Below are positions 30,616-40,590 of a DNA stretch of 64,000 bases, piece after piece. Position numbers and translations under genes: made by a program. Within the stretch, counting starts at the first letter, position 1; each line of letters begins with the position of its first letter. Below the pieces are notes generated by a model. The model was given only the letters and a program-made list of their open reading frames with translations. It was not told the DNA's origin and made no database searches. This DNA is from Methylobacterium sp. GTDB taxonomy: Bacteria; Pseudomonadota; Alphaproteobacteria; Rhizobiales; Beijerinckiaceae. Location of the stretch: positions 124,001-188,000 of the forward strand of contig PERO01000003.1 in NCBI GenBank assembly GCA_002928875.1, in the 5' to 3' direction.

Positions 30616-32508
30616 TCAGGTCTGCAGCGAGGTCCGCAGGCTCGGTTCCTCGGTCTCGGCCGCGCGCTTGAGCGTCTCGCGCGCGAGATCCACCTCGCGC
30701 TGGCGGTTCCACATGCCGGCATAGAGCCCGCCCTTCGCGAGCAATTCCTCATGCGTGCCGCTTTCGGCGATCACGCCCTTGTCGAGGACGATGATCTTGT
30801 CGGCATTCACCACCGTGGAAAGCCGATGCGCGATGACGAGCGTGGAGCGGCCGCGCGAGACGCGCTCCAGCGCATCCTGGATTTCCTTCTCGGTGTAGCT
30901 GTCGAGCGCGCTCGTCGCCTCGTCGAGCACGAGGATCGGCGGGCCCTTGAGGATCGTCCGCGCGATGGCGACGCGCTGCTTCTCCCCGCCCGAGAGTTTC
31001 AGGCCCCGCTCGCCCACCTGCGAATCGTAGCCTTCCGGCAGTTGGCGGATGAACGGATCGATCTGCGCGAGCCCCGCTGCCTTCTCGATCGCCGGCTTGT
31101 CGGCGTCGTGGCGGCCATAGCCGATATTGTAGGCGATGGTGTCGTTGAAGAGCACGGTGTCCTGCGGCACGATCCCGATGGAATCGCGCAAGGAGATCTG
31201 CGTCACGTTGCGGATGTCCTGCCCGTCGATGGTGATGCGCCCGTCGATCACGTCGTAGAAGCGGAAGAGCAGGCGCGACAGGGTGGATTTGCCGGCGCCC
31301 GACGGCCCGACGATCGCCACCGTCTGGCCCGGCGGCACCTCGAAGGTCACACCCTTGAGGATCGCGCGCTCGGGCACGTAATGGAACTTCACGTTCTCGA
31401 AGCGGATGCGGCCCTCATTCACCACGAGCGGCTGCGCATCCGGGCGGTCTTCCACCTCGGCATTCTTGTTCAGGATGTCGAACATCTTCTCGATGTCGAC
31501 GATGGCCTGCTTGATCTCGCGATAGACCATGCCCATGAAGTTCAGCGGCTGGTAGAGCTGGATCATCAGCGCGTTGATCATCACGAAATGCCCGACCGAG
31601 TTCTTCCCCGCGACGACATCGGCGGCGGACATGGCCATGCAGAGCGTCAGCGCCAGCGTGAAGATGATGGCCTGCCCCGTGTTGAGCAGCGCGAGCGAGG
31701 TATAGGTCTTGATGGACGCCCGCTCGTATTGCGCAAGTGAGCGATCGTAGCGGCCGCGCTCGCGCGCTTCGGCCCCGAAATATTTCACGGTCTCGAAATT
31801 CAGGAGCGAATCCACCGCCTTGGCATTGGCGTCGGTGTCGCTCTCGTTCATGCGCCGGCGGATTTCCATGCGCCATTGCGTGGCCTTCACCGTGAACCAG
31901 AGATAGATCACGATCATCACCAGCACGGTGACGACATAGCGCCAGTCGAACTCGATCGCGAAGACGCCGATCACCAGCACGAACTCGACGATGGTGGGGA
32001 TGAGCGTCATCAGCGTCATCCGCGTGAGTTCCTCGATGCCGTCCCGCCCGCGCTCGAGCACGCGGGTCAGCCCGCCGGTCTTGCGTTCGAGGTGGAAGCG
32101 CAGCGAGAGCCTGTGCATGTGGGAGAAGGTGCGCAAGGCGAGCTGGCGCACGGCATTCATCGCCACCTTCGCGAACAGCCCCTCGCGGATCTGCGTGAAG
32201 ATCACCATCAGGATGCGCACCGCGCCGTAGAGCACCACCGCGAGGACGGGCGCCGCGATCAGCCAGCCCAGATTGCCGACCTCGTCGATCTTGCCGCCGG
32301 AGGCCGCCACCAGCGCATCCGTGGCCCATTTGAAGGTGTAGGGCATCAGGATCGTGAAGCCCTTCGCCACAAGGATCAGCGCCAGCGAGAACCCGATGGT
32401 GCGCTGCAGGTCAGGCCGGTCCTGCGGCCACAGGAAGGGCCAGAGCCCGCGGATGGTGGTGAACAGCGAAGCTTCGCCCATGCGGGCGGACGGGGACGGG
32501 CTCGACAC
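30616..32508 (-). CDS. ABC transporter ATP-binding/permease protein (Atm1/HMT1-type half transporter)
   Basis: Walker A VGPSGAGKSTLSRLLFRFYD, signature LSGGEKQRVAIARTIL, Walker B PILVLDEATSALD. Confidence 0.93.
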   Translation of the reverse strand: MSSPSPSARMGEASLFTTIRGLWPFLWPQDRPDLQRTIGFSLALILVAKGFTILMPYTFKWATDALVAASGGKIDEVGNLGWLIAAPVLAVVLYGAVRILMVIFTQIREGLFAKVAMNAVRQLALRTFSHMHRLSLRFHLERKTGGLTRVLERGRDGIEELTRMTLMTLIPTIVEFVLVIGVFAIEFDWRYVVTVLVMIVIYLWFTVKATQWRMEIRRRMNESDTDANAKAVDSLLNFETVKYFGAEARERGRYDRSLAQYERASIKTYTSLALLNTGQAIIFTLALTLCMAMSAADVVAGKNSVGHFVMINALMIQLYQPLNFMGMVYREIKQAIVDIEKMFDILNKNAEVEDRPDAQPLVVNEGRIRFENVKFHYVPERAILKGVTFEVPPGQTVAIVGPSGAGKSTLSRLLFRFYDVIDGRITIDGQDIRNVTQISLRDSIGIVPQDTVLFNDTIAYNIGYGRHDADKPAIEKAAGLAQIDPFIRQLPEGYDSQVGERGLKLSGGEKQRVAIARTILKGPPILVLDEATSALDSYTEKEIQDALERVSRGRSTLVIAHRLSTVVNADKIIVLDKGVIAESGTHEELLAKGGLYAGMWNRQREVDLARETLKRAAETEEPSLRTSLQT

Positions 32509-32702
32509 CTGGACGAATTCCTGTTCGAAACGATTGGGCCGCGAGCGGCCGGCAAATCCGGCGCGGCCCGAGAGCGGGAGGCGCGGCGGTTCGCCGCGAC
32601 CCTTGCAAGATAGGCATCGACGACCGGCTTGTCATGCCCCGCACGGGGATTTTCCTCAGCCGGCCTCTTGCGATCCAACGGAAAAGCGGGCGGGATCGCG
32701 CC

Positions 32703-33275
32703 ATGACGATTCGATCCATCTGTGTGTTCTGCGGCTCCGGAAACGGCACGGACCCGCGTTTTCTCGCCGCTGCCGAAACGCTGGGCCGGCTCATGGCCGA
32801 GAACGACCTCCGCCTGGTTTATGGCGGGGGTTCGAGCGGGCTGATGGGCGCGGTCGCGCGCTCGGTCGTCAGCCATGGCGGCCATGTCACCGGCATCATC
32901 CCGGATTTTCTGAAGGCGCGCGAGATGATGCTCGACGGCGCGCAGGAAATGCATGTCACGCGCAACATGCACGAGCGGAAGATGCTGATGTTCGAGAAGG
33001 CGGATGCCTTCGTGGCCCTGCCCGGCGGCATCGGCACGCTGGAGGAGGTGGTCGAACAGCTCACCTGGAGCCAGCTGGGCCAGCACGAGAAGCCGGTCAT
33101 CCTGGCGAATATCGCCGGGTTCTGGAAGCCGCTGATGGTGCTTTTCGCCCATATGCGCGAGACGGCCTTCATCCGCGCCGGGCTCGAGGTGCGCTACCAG
33201 ATCGCCGAGCGGGTGGAGGAAATCATTCCCATGCTGCGCGAAACCGAGAGCCTGCGGGCGAAGCTTGCCGATTAA
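32703..33275 (+). CDS. LOG family protein (TIGR00730; cytokinin riboside 5'-monophosphate phosphoribohydrolase-like)
   Basis: ICVFCGSGNGTD; MHERKMLMFEKADAFVALPGGIGTLEEVVE (PGGxGTxxE). Confidence 0.93.
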   Translation: MTIRSICVFCGSGNGTDPRFLAAAETLGRLMAENDLRLVYGGGSSGLMGAVARSVVSHGGHVTGIIPDFLKAREMMLDGAQEMHVTRNMHERKMLMFEKADAFVALPGGIGTLEEVVEQLTWSQLGQHEKPVILANIAGFWKPLMVLFAHMRETAFIRAGLEVRYQIAERVEEIIPMLRETESLRAKLAD

Positions 33276-33369
33276 GCCCTTCGTCAACAAAACCTTTCGC
33301 GACCGCTCTTGATTTCTCCACAAATCGGGCGAATGTTTCCTGCCGAGTACATCGAGTGGGGATTGACGA

Positions 33370-33711
33370 ATGCGTACCAAGGTTCTGATGGCCCTGCTGG
33401 CCGGTGTTCCGGTGCTGGCCACAAGCAATGCGATGGCGCAGCAGGCGCGGCCAGTGCCGAAAAACGCAAGCGAAGCCATCGTCGTGAATGGCCGCAACGT
33501 CGCCGTGACAGGCCTCGAGATCACCTCGGCGAAGGGCGACAAGGTCGGCACGCTGCAGAAGGCGCTGGAGCCCGGCAAGCGGATGACCTTCCGGTTCCGC
33601 CCGCGCAATGGCTGCGTGTTCACCATCGCCGCGGCCTTCGCGGACGAGGTGGAGTTCGAGCCGACCGAGCAGGATCTCTGCGTCGACAAGGTCATCCGCT
33701 TCGTGGATTGA
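33370..33711 (+). CDS. Hypothetical secreted protein, 113 aa
   Basis: Signal-peptide-like MRTKVLMALLAGVPVLATSNAMAQQ; followed by terminator. Confidence 0.7.
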   Translation: MRTKVLMALLAGVPVLATSNAMAQQARPVPKNASEAIVVNGRNVAVTGLEITSAKGDKVGTLQKALEPGKRMTFRFRPRNGCVFTIAAAFADEVEFEPTEQDLCVDKVIRFVD

Positions 33712-33716
33712 GCCTT

Positions 33717-33739
33717 CGAAGGGGCTTCGGCCCCTTTTT
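33717..33739 (+). terminator. Rho-independent terminator
   Basis: GAAGGGGCTTCGGCCCCTTTTT. Confidence 0.75.
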
Positions 33740-35364
33740 CACTCCGCCGGCAGGTTGCCGGCCATGTGCATCCTCAGCAGCTTGTAGACCACCGAATCCG
33801 TCAGCGCCTGGAACGAGGCGTCGATGATGTTGGCGCTCACGCCCACCGTGGTCCAGCTTTCGCCGGTCTCGTCGGTCGAATCGATTAGCACGCGCGTCAC
33901 GGCATCGGTGCCGCCCTGGAAGATCCGGACCTTGAAATCCGTCAGCTTCAAGCCCTTGATCGAACTCTGGTATCGGCCGAGATCCTTGCGCAGGGCCTTG
34001 TCGAGCGCGTTTACGGGGCCATCGCCCTCCGCCGCCGAGATGCGGCTGGTCTCGCCGATCCTGACCTTCACGATCGCCTCGGAGAAGGTGACGAGATCGC
34101 CCTTGGCGTTGTAGCGGCGCTCCACATTCACCTTGAAGCGCTCGACCTTGAAGAATTCCGGCACACGCCCGAGCAGGCGCTGCGCGAGCACGTAGAAGCT
34201 CGCATCCGCCCCCTCGTAGGAATAGCCGAGCGCCTCGCGCTCCTTCACCTCGTCGAGGATTCGCGTGACGCGGGGGTCATCCTTCGCCACCGCCACGCCC
34301 AGACGCTCCAGTTCCGCCAGCACGTTGGAGCGCCCGGCCTGCGTGGAGACCAGCACAAGCCGGCGATTGCCCAGTTTCTCGGGCTCGACATGCTCGTAGG
34401 TCTTGGGGTCCTTGATGAGCGCGGAGGCATGAATGCCCGCCTTCGTGGCGAAGGCCGAGGCACCGACATAGGGCGCCTGCCGGTTCGGCACGCGGTTCAG
34501 CAACTCGTCGAAGCCGCGCGACACCGCCGAGAGCGTGGCCAAGGCCGCATCCGTGACGCCGATCTCGAATTTCTCCGCGAAATCCGCCTTCAGCTTCAGC
34601 GTGGGGATCAAAGTGCAGAGATTGGCATTGCCGCAGCGCTCGCCGAGGCCGTTCAGCGTGCCCTGGATCTGCCGGGCTCCGGCGCGCACGGCGGCGAGGC
34701 TGTTCGCCACGGCGTGCCCCGTATCGTCATGCGCGTGGATGCCGAGCCGCACGCCCGGCACGGCTTTCACCACCTCGCCCACGATGGCCTCCACTTCATG
34801 GGGCAGCGTGCCGCCATTCGTGTCGCAGAGCACCACCCAGCTCGCGCCCGCCGCATGCGCCGTCCGCACGCAATCCAGCGCATAGGCGCGGTTTGCCTTG
34901 AAGCCATCGAAGAAATGCTCGCAATCGACCATCGCTTCTTTGCCTGCGCCGATGGCGGCCTTCACGCTCTCGCCCAGCCCCGCGAGGTTCTCTTCCAAGG
35001 TCGCGCCGAGCGCGAATTCCACGTGATAATCCCATGACTTGGCAACGAAGCAGATCGCCGTGCCGCCGGCCTGCACCAGGGCCTGCAAGCCGGGATCGTT
35101 GGAGGCGGAAACGCCCGCGCGCTTCGTCATCCCGAAAGCGGTGAAGGTCGCGCGGGTCTGCGGCGGATGCGCGAAGAATTTCGTATCGACCGGATTGGCA
35201 GCGGGATAACCGCCCTCGATGTAATCCACGCCGAGCTTGTCGAGCATCTCGGCGATGCGGCGCTTGTCGGCGAGCGAGAAATCCACGCCCGTGGTCTGCG
35301 CGCCATCGCGCAGGGTGGTGTCGAACAGGAAGAGGCGTTCCCTCGCCGGGGCAAGCTGGGTCAT
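33739..35364 (-). CDS. cimA: Citramalate synthase (2-isopropylmalate synthase family)
   Basis: LFLFDTTLRDGAQTTGVDFSLADKRRIAEMLDKLGVDYIEGGYPAANP; HAHDDTGHAVANSLAAVRAGA; 541 aa. Confidence 0.9.
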   Translation of the reverse strand: MTQLAPARERLFLFDTTLRDGAQTTGVDFSLADKRRIAEMLDKLGVDYIEGGYPAANPVDTKFFAHPPQTRATFTAFGMTKRAGVSASNDPGLQALVQAGGTAICFVAKSWDYHVEFALGATLEENLAGLGESVKAAIGAGKEAMVDCEHFFDGFKANRAYALDCVRTAHAAGASWVVLCDTNGGTLPHEVEAIVGEVVKAVPGVRLGIHAHDDTGHAVANSLAAVRAGARQIQGTLNGLGERCGNANLCTLIPTLKLKADFAEKFEIGVTDAALATLSAVSRGFDELLNRVPNRQAPYVGASAFATKAGIHASALIKDPKTYEHVEPEKLGNRRLVLVSTQAGRSNVLAELERLGVAVAKDDPRVTRILDEVKEREALGYSYEGADASFYVLAQRLLGRVPEFFKVERFKVNVERRYNAKGDLVTFSEAIVKVRIGETSRISAAEGDGPVNALDKALRKDLGRYQSSIKGLKLTDFKVRIFQGGTDAVTRVLIDSTDETGESWTTVGVSANIIDASFQALTDSVVYKLLRMHMAGNLPAE

Positions 35365-35828
35365 GACCGGGGTTTCCAATCGGTCGTGTCGTGATCAGGG
35401 TGCTGGAAGGAGCGGTTTGCAGCCATGATCGGCGCGTATTTCGCCTTCTGCTCGGGTGTGCGCACGGACAGCGTCTCCAGCCCCTCGCACCAGGGAATGC
35501 GCTGCTCCTCGGCGAGCTGCGTCTCCGGCGGGATGGCAGCGGGGTCATCGAAGGCGCAGATCGCGAGGTCGATATATTCCGCCTCGAGATATTCATAGGT
35601 CAGCGGCGTTCCACATTCGCCGCAGAAGCCGCGCCGAACCTTCTCGGAAGAGCGGAAATGCTTCGGCGCACCGCGCGTCCATTCCACTTTTTCCGCGACA
35701 ACCAAGGCGCCGAACGGGGCGGCAAAGGCCTTCTGGCACATGCGGCAATGGCAGATGGAAGGGCGCTTCAGCCCCCCCGCCCTGAAGCGCACGGCGCCAC
35801 ACTGGCAACCACCGGAAAGCGATGTCAT
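35361..35828 (-). CDS. GFA family protein (glutathione-dependent formaldehyde-activating-like, Zn-binding)
   Basis: GGCQCGAVRFRAGG, CHCRMCQKAFAAPFGALV, RGFCGECGTPLTYEYL. Confidence 0.9.
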   Translation of the reverse strand: MTSLSGGCQCGAVRFRAGGLKRPSICHCRMCQKAFAAPFGALVVAEKVEWTRGAPKHFRSSEKVRRGFCGECGTPLTYEYLEAEYIDLAICAFDDPAAIPPETQLAEEQRIPWCEGLETLSVRTPEQKAKYAPIMAANRSFQHPDHDTTDWKPRS

Positions 35829-35845
35829 GGCGTGGACTCTCTCGA

Positions 35846-35938
35846 CGTCCTGCCCCGGCCTGGCCCGGGCTTCCACGACCCGGAGAAAACACACGGATGG
35901 CAAAGACGTGGATGGCCGGAACAAGCCCGGCCATGACG
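35846..35938. repeat. Dispersed palindromic intergenic element, family B copy 1
   Basis: GTCCTGCCCCGGCCTGGCCCGGGCTTCCACGAC...GACGTGGATGGCCGGAACAAGCCCGGCCATGAC. Confidence 0.65.
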
Positions 35939-35955
35939 GTTGGGAAGCGCCGTGC

Positions 35956-37437
35956 TCATCTTTTCACCTCCCATGTCGTCACCGGATTGCCGGCCTCGTC
36001 CTTGCCGTCCTTCAGCTGGATACCCATCGCCGCAAGTTCGTCGCGGATGCGATCGGATTCCGCCCAGTTTTTCGCGGCGCGAGCGGCAAGGCGGAGGGAA
36101 ATGAGGGAATCGATGTGCTGCTTGTCGAAAGCACGTTCAATCGCTCGCCGAACTCCAGATTTGTAGGGCCCTTCCTTTGCGAGGTTGAACCCGAGCAAAT
36201 CAAGTGCGGCCTTCAAACCGGCAAAGTCACTGGCCCGCGCCGTCTTGTGCAGTTCTGCAATCATCGCGGGAGTGTTGAGGTCGTCAGCCAAAGCGGAAAG
36301 CACGCCGGTCGGAACCTCACCGACCGGTTTGCCCTCAATGAGCTGAGACCAGTTATCGAGATGCATCTCCGCTTCTTTCGAGGCCTCAATGGTCCAATCA
36401 ATCGGTTGCGTATAGTGCGTCCGAAGCATTGCGAGACGCAGGACCTGTCCGTCCCACTTCCGCCCGCCGAATTTCTCCGTCGCCAGCAACTCGTTGATCG
36501 TCACGAAATTCCCGAGGCTCTTGGACATCTTCTGCCCTTCCACCTGCAGGAAGCCATTGTGCATCCAGATCGACGCCATCTTCTCGCTGCCGAAGGCGCA
36601 GCAGGATTGCGCAATCTCGTTCTCGTGATGCGGAAACACGAGGTCGACGCCGCCGCCATGGATGTCGAAGGTGTTCTTCGTGGGATCGTCGCAGGCGAGG
36701 CCGCCGCCGAACGGCTCCAGCAGCGTCGCCATCGACATGGCCGAGCACTCGATATGCCAGCCCGGACGGCCGAAGATCGAAACCGTGCCGCCGGATGCGC
36801 TGAAGCTCGCCTCCCAGCCGGGCTGGCCGGCCGAGGATTGCTTCCAGAGCACGAAATCGCCCGGATTGCGCTTGTGCGCCTCCACCGCGACGCGCGCGCC
36901 GGCCTCCTGCTCCTCGAGCTTGCGGTTCGAGAGCTGGCCGTAGCGCGGCATGGCCGTGACGGCGAACAGCACTTCCTTCCCCTCCGCGCCTTCCGCGACA
37001 TAGGCGAAGCCCTTGTCGAGCAGGCGCTGGGTAACCTCCAGCATGCCACGGATATGTTCTGTCGCGCGCGGCTGATGCGTGGGCTCAAGGCACCCCAGCG
37101 CCTTCACGTCCGCCTGGAACTGCGCGTTCGTGCCTTCCGTCACCTTGCGGATGGCCTCGTTCAGCGGCAGATCGGGGTAATCGCGCGCGGCGCGATCGTT
37201 GATCTTGTCGTCCACATCCGTGATGTTCCGGGTGTAGATGACGTGTTCCGCGCCATAGAGGTGCCGCAGCAGGCGGAACAGCACATCGAACACGATGACC
37301 GGTCGCGCATTGCCGATATGGGCGAAATCATAGACCGTGGGGCCGCAGACATACATGCGCACGCGCGCCGGATCGAGCGGCGCGAAGACTTCCTTCTTCC
37401 GCGTCAGCGTGTTGTAGAGCCGCAACTGGTTCGTCAT
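35956..37437 (-). CDS. cysS: Cysteinyl-tRNA synthetase
   Basis: [61 protein letters not shown]. Confidence 0.96.
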   Translation of the reverse strand: MTNQLRLYNTLTRKKEVFAPLDPARVRMYVCGPTVYDFAHIGNARPVIVFDVLFRLLRHLYGAEHVIYTRNITDVDDKINDRAARDYPDLPLNEAIRKVTEGTNAQFQADVKALGCLEPTHQPRATEHIRGMLEVTQRLLDKGFAYVAEGAEGKEVLFAVTAMPRYGQLSNRKLEEQEAGARVAVEAHKRNPGDFVLWKQSSAGQPGWEASFSASGGTVSIFGRPGWHIECSAMSMATLLEPFGGGLACDDPTKNTFDIHGGGVDLVFPHHENEIAQSCCAFGSEKMASIWMHNGFLQVEGQKMSKSLGNFVTINELLATEKFGGRKWDGQVLRLAMLRTHYTQPIDWTIEASKEAEMHLDNWSQLIEGKPVGEVPTGVLSALADDLNTPAMIAELHKTARASDFAGLKAALDLLGFNLAKEGPYKSGVRRAIERAFDKQHIDSLISLRLAARAAKNWAESDRIRDELAAMGIQLKDGKDEAGNPVTTWEVKR

Positions 37438-37805
37438 GTCCCCTCACCCGGCCGGCCACAAGCCAGCCCGAAGCAGGCGCCGCCGGCGCTGGCTTTCTGT
37501 TCGTGAACCTTTCGGGTGAAGGAGGTAAACGAGAAGAGGCCAGCGCCGAAGGCTACTGGCCACAAATAATCGCGAAGATGGCGATCGATCCGCGTTTCAT
37601 GTCGCAAGTGATGCCTGAAACGCCGTTTCCGGTCAAGCTGGCGGATGGCTGGTGCCTTCTTTTGCTGTCCTTGCGCCGCGCGCAGGGCTCCCATGAGTCC
37701 GCGCGCCTTTCCTGCGGCGTGTTCCATCCGTTAACGGAACCTCAACATCTTCGGAATCAATCTGTCTATCCCAGGTTGCATTGCTTTTCCGGGAAGGGAC
37801 AGATC

Positions 37806-38123
37806 ATGCGCAAACGTCTGAGCGTTTTCGCCTGCCTCGGCATGGCGCTGGTGGCGGTCGCCATCGCGGCAGGCTCGGGCAGCGAGAGCGAGGCCCGCCC
37901 CAAACCGCGCGATTTCGTGGTGGCCGGCTCGGACGGCTACGGCACGCAGGATTGCCTGCTGACGGGCGGCGATTGCGGTCGCATCGTCGCGGATGCGTGG
38001 TGCGAATCGAAGGGGTTCAAATCCGCCCTCGCCTATCGCAAGCTCGCATCCGACGAGATCACCGGCACGACGGCCGTGGCGAACAAGCCGGTCGACAGCT
38101 TCCTGATCTCCTGCCGGGAGTAA
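37806..38123 (+). CDS. Hypothetical secreted cysteine-containing protein, 105 aa
   Basis: Signal-like MRKRLSVFACLGMALVAVAIAAGS; DCLLTGGDCGRIVADAWCESKGF. Confidence 0.7.
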   Translation: MRKRLSVFACLGMALVAVAIAAGSGSESEARPKPRDFVVAGSDGYGTQDCLLTGGDCGRIVADAWCESKGFKSALAYRKLASDEITGTTAVANKPVDSFLISCRE

Positions 38124-38132
38124 TCGGCTCCG

Positions 38133-38229
38133 TGTCATCCCCGACGCCGAAGGCGAGCGGGGATCCATTCTATCCTCTGGGGCTCGCGCCTGAATTCCGC
38201 TCGAGGCTGACGCCTCGCCGGGCATGACA
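38133..38229. repeat. Dispersed palindromic intergenic element, family A copy 4
   Basis: TGTCATCCCCGACGCCGAAGGCGAGCGGGGATCC...GGCTGACGCCTCGCCGGGCATGACA. Confidence 0.7.
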
Positions 38230-38242
38230 CCGATGCGCGAGG

Positions 38243-38746
38243 TCAATCCTTGATCCAGTCGCCGCAGCGCGGTGCCTCGGCCTGCCCCCAGGGCATGATC
38301 GGCACGGTCGAGGTGGAATTCTTCGGGCTGCCGTCGATCAGCCGATCGGAATAAACCAGATAGACCAGCACGTTGCGCTTGGCATCGCAGCCGCGCACGA
38401 TCTGCATGCGCTTGAAGAGCAGCGAGCGCGACTGGCGGAACATCACCTCGCCCTGCTCGCTCTTCACCTTGAACTTGATCGGCCCGACCTGCCGGCAGGC
38501 GAGCGAGATGTCCGACACCTCCTCCGCGAGGCCGAGCCCGCCGGCGACGCCGCCCTTTTCCGGCACGGTGTAATGGCAGGCGACGCCCTCGATATCGGGA
38601 TCATCGATCGCATAGGTCGCGAGCTTGTCGTCCCAGGTCAGCAGCCGGAAGACGGTGGATTTCTTGAAGATGAGATCGGGCGATTGCGCGAAGGCCGGTG
38701 TCAGCGAGAGGCCGGCCAACACGGCGGCGACGAGAAGGCGGATCAT
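38243..38746 (-). CDS. CreA family protein
   Basis: KSTVFRLLTWDDKLATYAIDDPDIEGVACHYTVPEKGGVAGGLGLAEEVSDISLACRQVGPI. Confidence 0.88.
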   Translation of the reverse strand: MIRLLVAAVLAGLSLTPAFAQSPDLIFKKSTVFRLLTWDDKLATYAIDDPDIEGVACHYTVPEKGGVAGGLGLAEEVSDISLACRQVGPIKFKVKSEQGEVMFRQSRSLLFKRMQIVRGCDAKRNVLVYLVYSDRLIDGSPKNSTSTVPIMPWGQAEAPRCGDWIKD

Positions 38747-38813
38747 GCGGCATCTCCCGGAACAATTCTGGCCGATCTGGCCGTCCATGAGATGCGCATG
38801 CGATCACGGCTTT

Positions 38814-39020
38814 TCAATCCGCTTTCGGCACGGCCCTTGCGGCGGCGATCGCCTGTTCGAGCACGGCGTGGTCGCCGATATGGTTCGCGAGCAGCAGCAC
38901 CAGCCGCGCATCGAGCGCCGCAGCCTCCTCCGGCGAGAGCCCGCGCCTCGCCTCGATCAACTGGCGAAAGGCGCGATCAGGATCGGCAAAGCGGTTGTCG
39001 GTGACGAGATCCGCCATCAC
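38814..39020 (-). CDS. DUF2783-like small protein
   Basis: LVTDNRFADPDRAFRQLIEARRGLSPEEAAALDARLVLLLANHIGD; overlaps neighbouring FAD monooxygenase start/stop by 4 nt. Confidence 0.7.
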   Translation of the reverse strand: MMADLVTDNRFADPDRAFRQLIEARRGLSPEEAAALDARLVLLLANHIGDHAVLEQAIAAARAVPKAD

Positions 39021-40585
39021 GCGGCCTCCCCGCTTTTTCCCCGCGCCCGGCGCAGGGCGGCCCGGATCGCGCCTTTCTCGGCATGCCGGAAGCGCGCCGC
39101 GACATGCCCGTCCGGCCGGATCAGATAGGCGCCGCCGGGCGAAAGCCCGAAGCGCTCGGACACGGCCGCATTGGTCCCGAGAACCGCCACGCCCGGCGGC
39201 GCGAGCCGGGCTGTTGCCTCATCCGCCACCAGAATCGTGAAATCGCGACCGAGACATTCGCTGAGATAGCCCTCGCCATAGGGCGCATCCGGGATGGGCG
39301 CGCCGGGCGCGGGACCGCATTCCCATTCGGCGTCATCGGCGGTGGAAAGCGGGCTCGTGGCATAGGCCGTGGGCATGGAAAGGCGGCCGGAATTCACCAT
39401 GCGCTTCGCAAATCCGTGGTTTGCGGCCAAGGCGAGCGCGGCATCGCGCAAGACGCGTTCCGCCTCGCTCTGCGGCGCGATGAAATCGGTCGAGCGGGTG
39501 GAATGCGCGATGTTCTCATTGGCCGCTTCGCCGCGTTCGAGATCATACGTATCGAGCAGGCTTTCCGGGCTGTCGCCATCAAGCACGGCCGCGAGTTTCC
39601 AGGCGAGGTTCTCGGCATCCTGCACGCCGGAATTCGCGCCGCGTGCGCCGAAGGGCGAGACCTGATGCGCGGCATCGCCCGCGAAGATCACCCTGTTATG
39701 CCGGAAACGCTCCAGCCGGAGGCAGCGGAAGCGGTAGATCGACACCCATTCCAGCGAAAAATCGGAGTGCCCGAGCATGGCTTCGATGCGCGGCCGCACG
39801 CGCTCCGGCTGCTTCTCGAGATGGGCATCGGCGCTGGCCGGGAGTTGCAGGTCGATCCGCCAGATGTTGTTGGGCTGGCGATGCAAAAGCGCCGATCCGC
39901 CGGGATGGAAGGGCGGATCGAACCAGAACCAGCGCTCTGTGGGGAAATCACCCATCATCTTCACATCGGCGATGAGGAATTGCTCCTCGAAGACCTCGCC
40001 GGGAAAATCGAGCCCGAGCATGGCGCGCGTCGGCGACCGCGCGCCATCGCAGGCGACGACATGGTCGGCGTTGAGGCGATAGGCGCCATCGGGCGTCTCG
40101 ATGGTGAGGCGCACGCCATCGTTCTGCGGTTCGATGCCCGAAACGCGGTTCTTCCATCTGAGATCGACGCCAACCTCCAGCGCGCGATCCACCAGAGCCT
40201 TCTCCACCACGAATTGCTGGATGTTGATGAAGGCCGGCATCTTGTGCCCGTCCTCGGGCAAGAGGTCGAAGCTGTAGAGCAGCTTATCCCGCTGGAAGAC
40301 CTTGCCTTTCTTCCAGGAGACACCTTCGGCCACCAGCGGCCCGGCGACACCCAGGCGATCGAAGATCTCCAGCGTCTTCTTCGCAAAGCAGATCGCGCGG
40401 CTCCCCTCGCCGATGCGGTCGGAATCGTCGAGCAGCACCGGCGCATGGCCGCGCAAGGCGAGGTCGATCGCCAGGCTCAACCCAACCGGCCCCGCACCAA
40501 TGATAACCACGCGATGCCGCGCCGGGGTGGCGCGGGCCTGGTCCGGCGAGGGCGTGTAAGCGAAGGTGGCGTAGGGCTGTTGCAT
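39017..40585 (-). CDS. FAD-dependent aromatic hydroxylase (MhpA/3-hydroxybenzoate hydroxylase-like)
   Basis: HRVVIIGAGPVGLSLAIDLALRGHAPVLLDD Rossmann, HVVACDGARSPTR, RVIFAGDAAHQVSPFGARGANSGVQDAENLAWKLA. Confidence 0.9.
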   Translation of the reverse strand: MQQPYATFAYTPSPDQARATPARHRVVIIGAGPVGLSLAIDLALRGHAPVLLDDSDRIGEGSRAICFAKKTLEIFDRLGVAGPLVAEGVSWKKGKVFQRDKLLYSFDLLPEDGHKMPAFINIQQFVVEKALVDRALEVGVDLRWKNRVSGIEPQNDGVRLTIETPDGAYRLNADHVVACDGARSPTRAMLGLDFPGEVFEEQFLIADVKMMGDFPTERWFWFDPPFHPGGSALLHRQPNNIWRIDLQLPASADAHLEKQPERVRPRIEAMLGHSDFSLEWVSIYRFRCLRLERFRHNRVIFAGDAAHQVSPFGARGANSGVQDAENLAWKLAAVLDGDSPESLLDTYDLERGEAANENIAHSTRSTDFIAPQSEAERVLRDAALALAANHGFAKRMVNSGRLSMPTAYATSPLSTADDAEWECGPAPGAPIPDAPYGEGYLSECLGRDFTILVADEATARLAPPGVAVLGTNAAVSERFGLSPGGAYLIRPDGHVAARFRHAEKGAIRAALRRARGKSGEAA

Positions 40586-40590
40586 AATCC

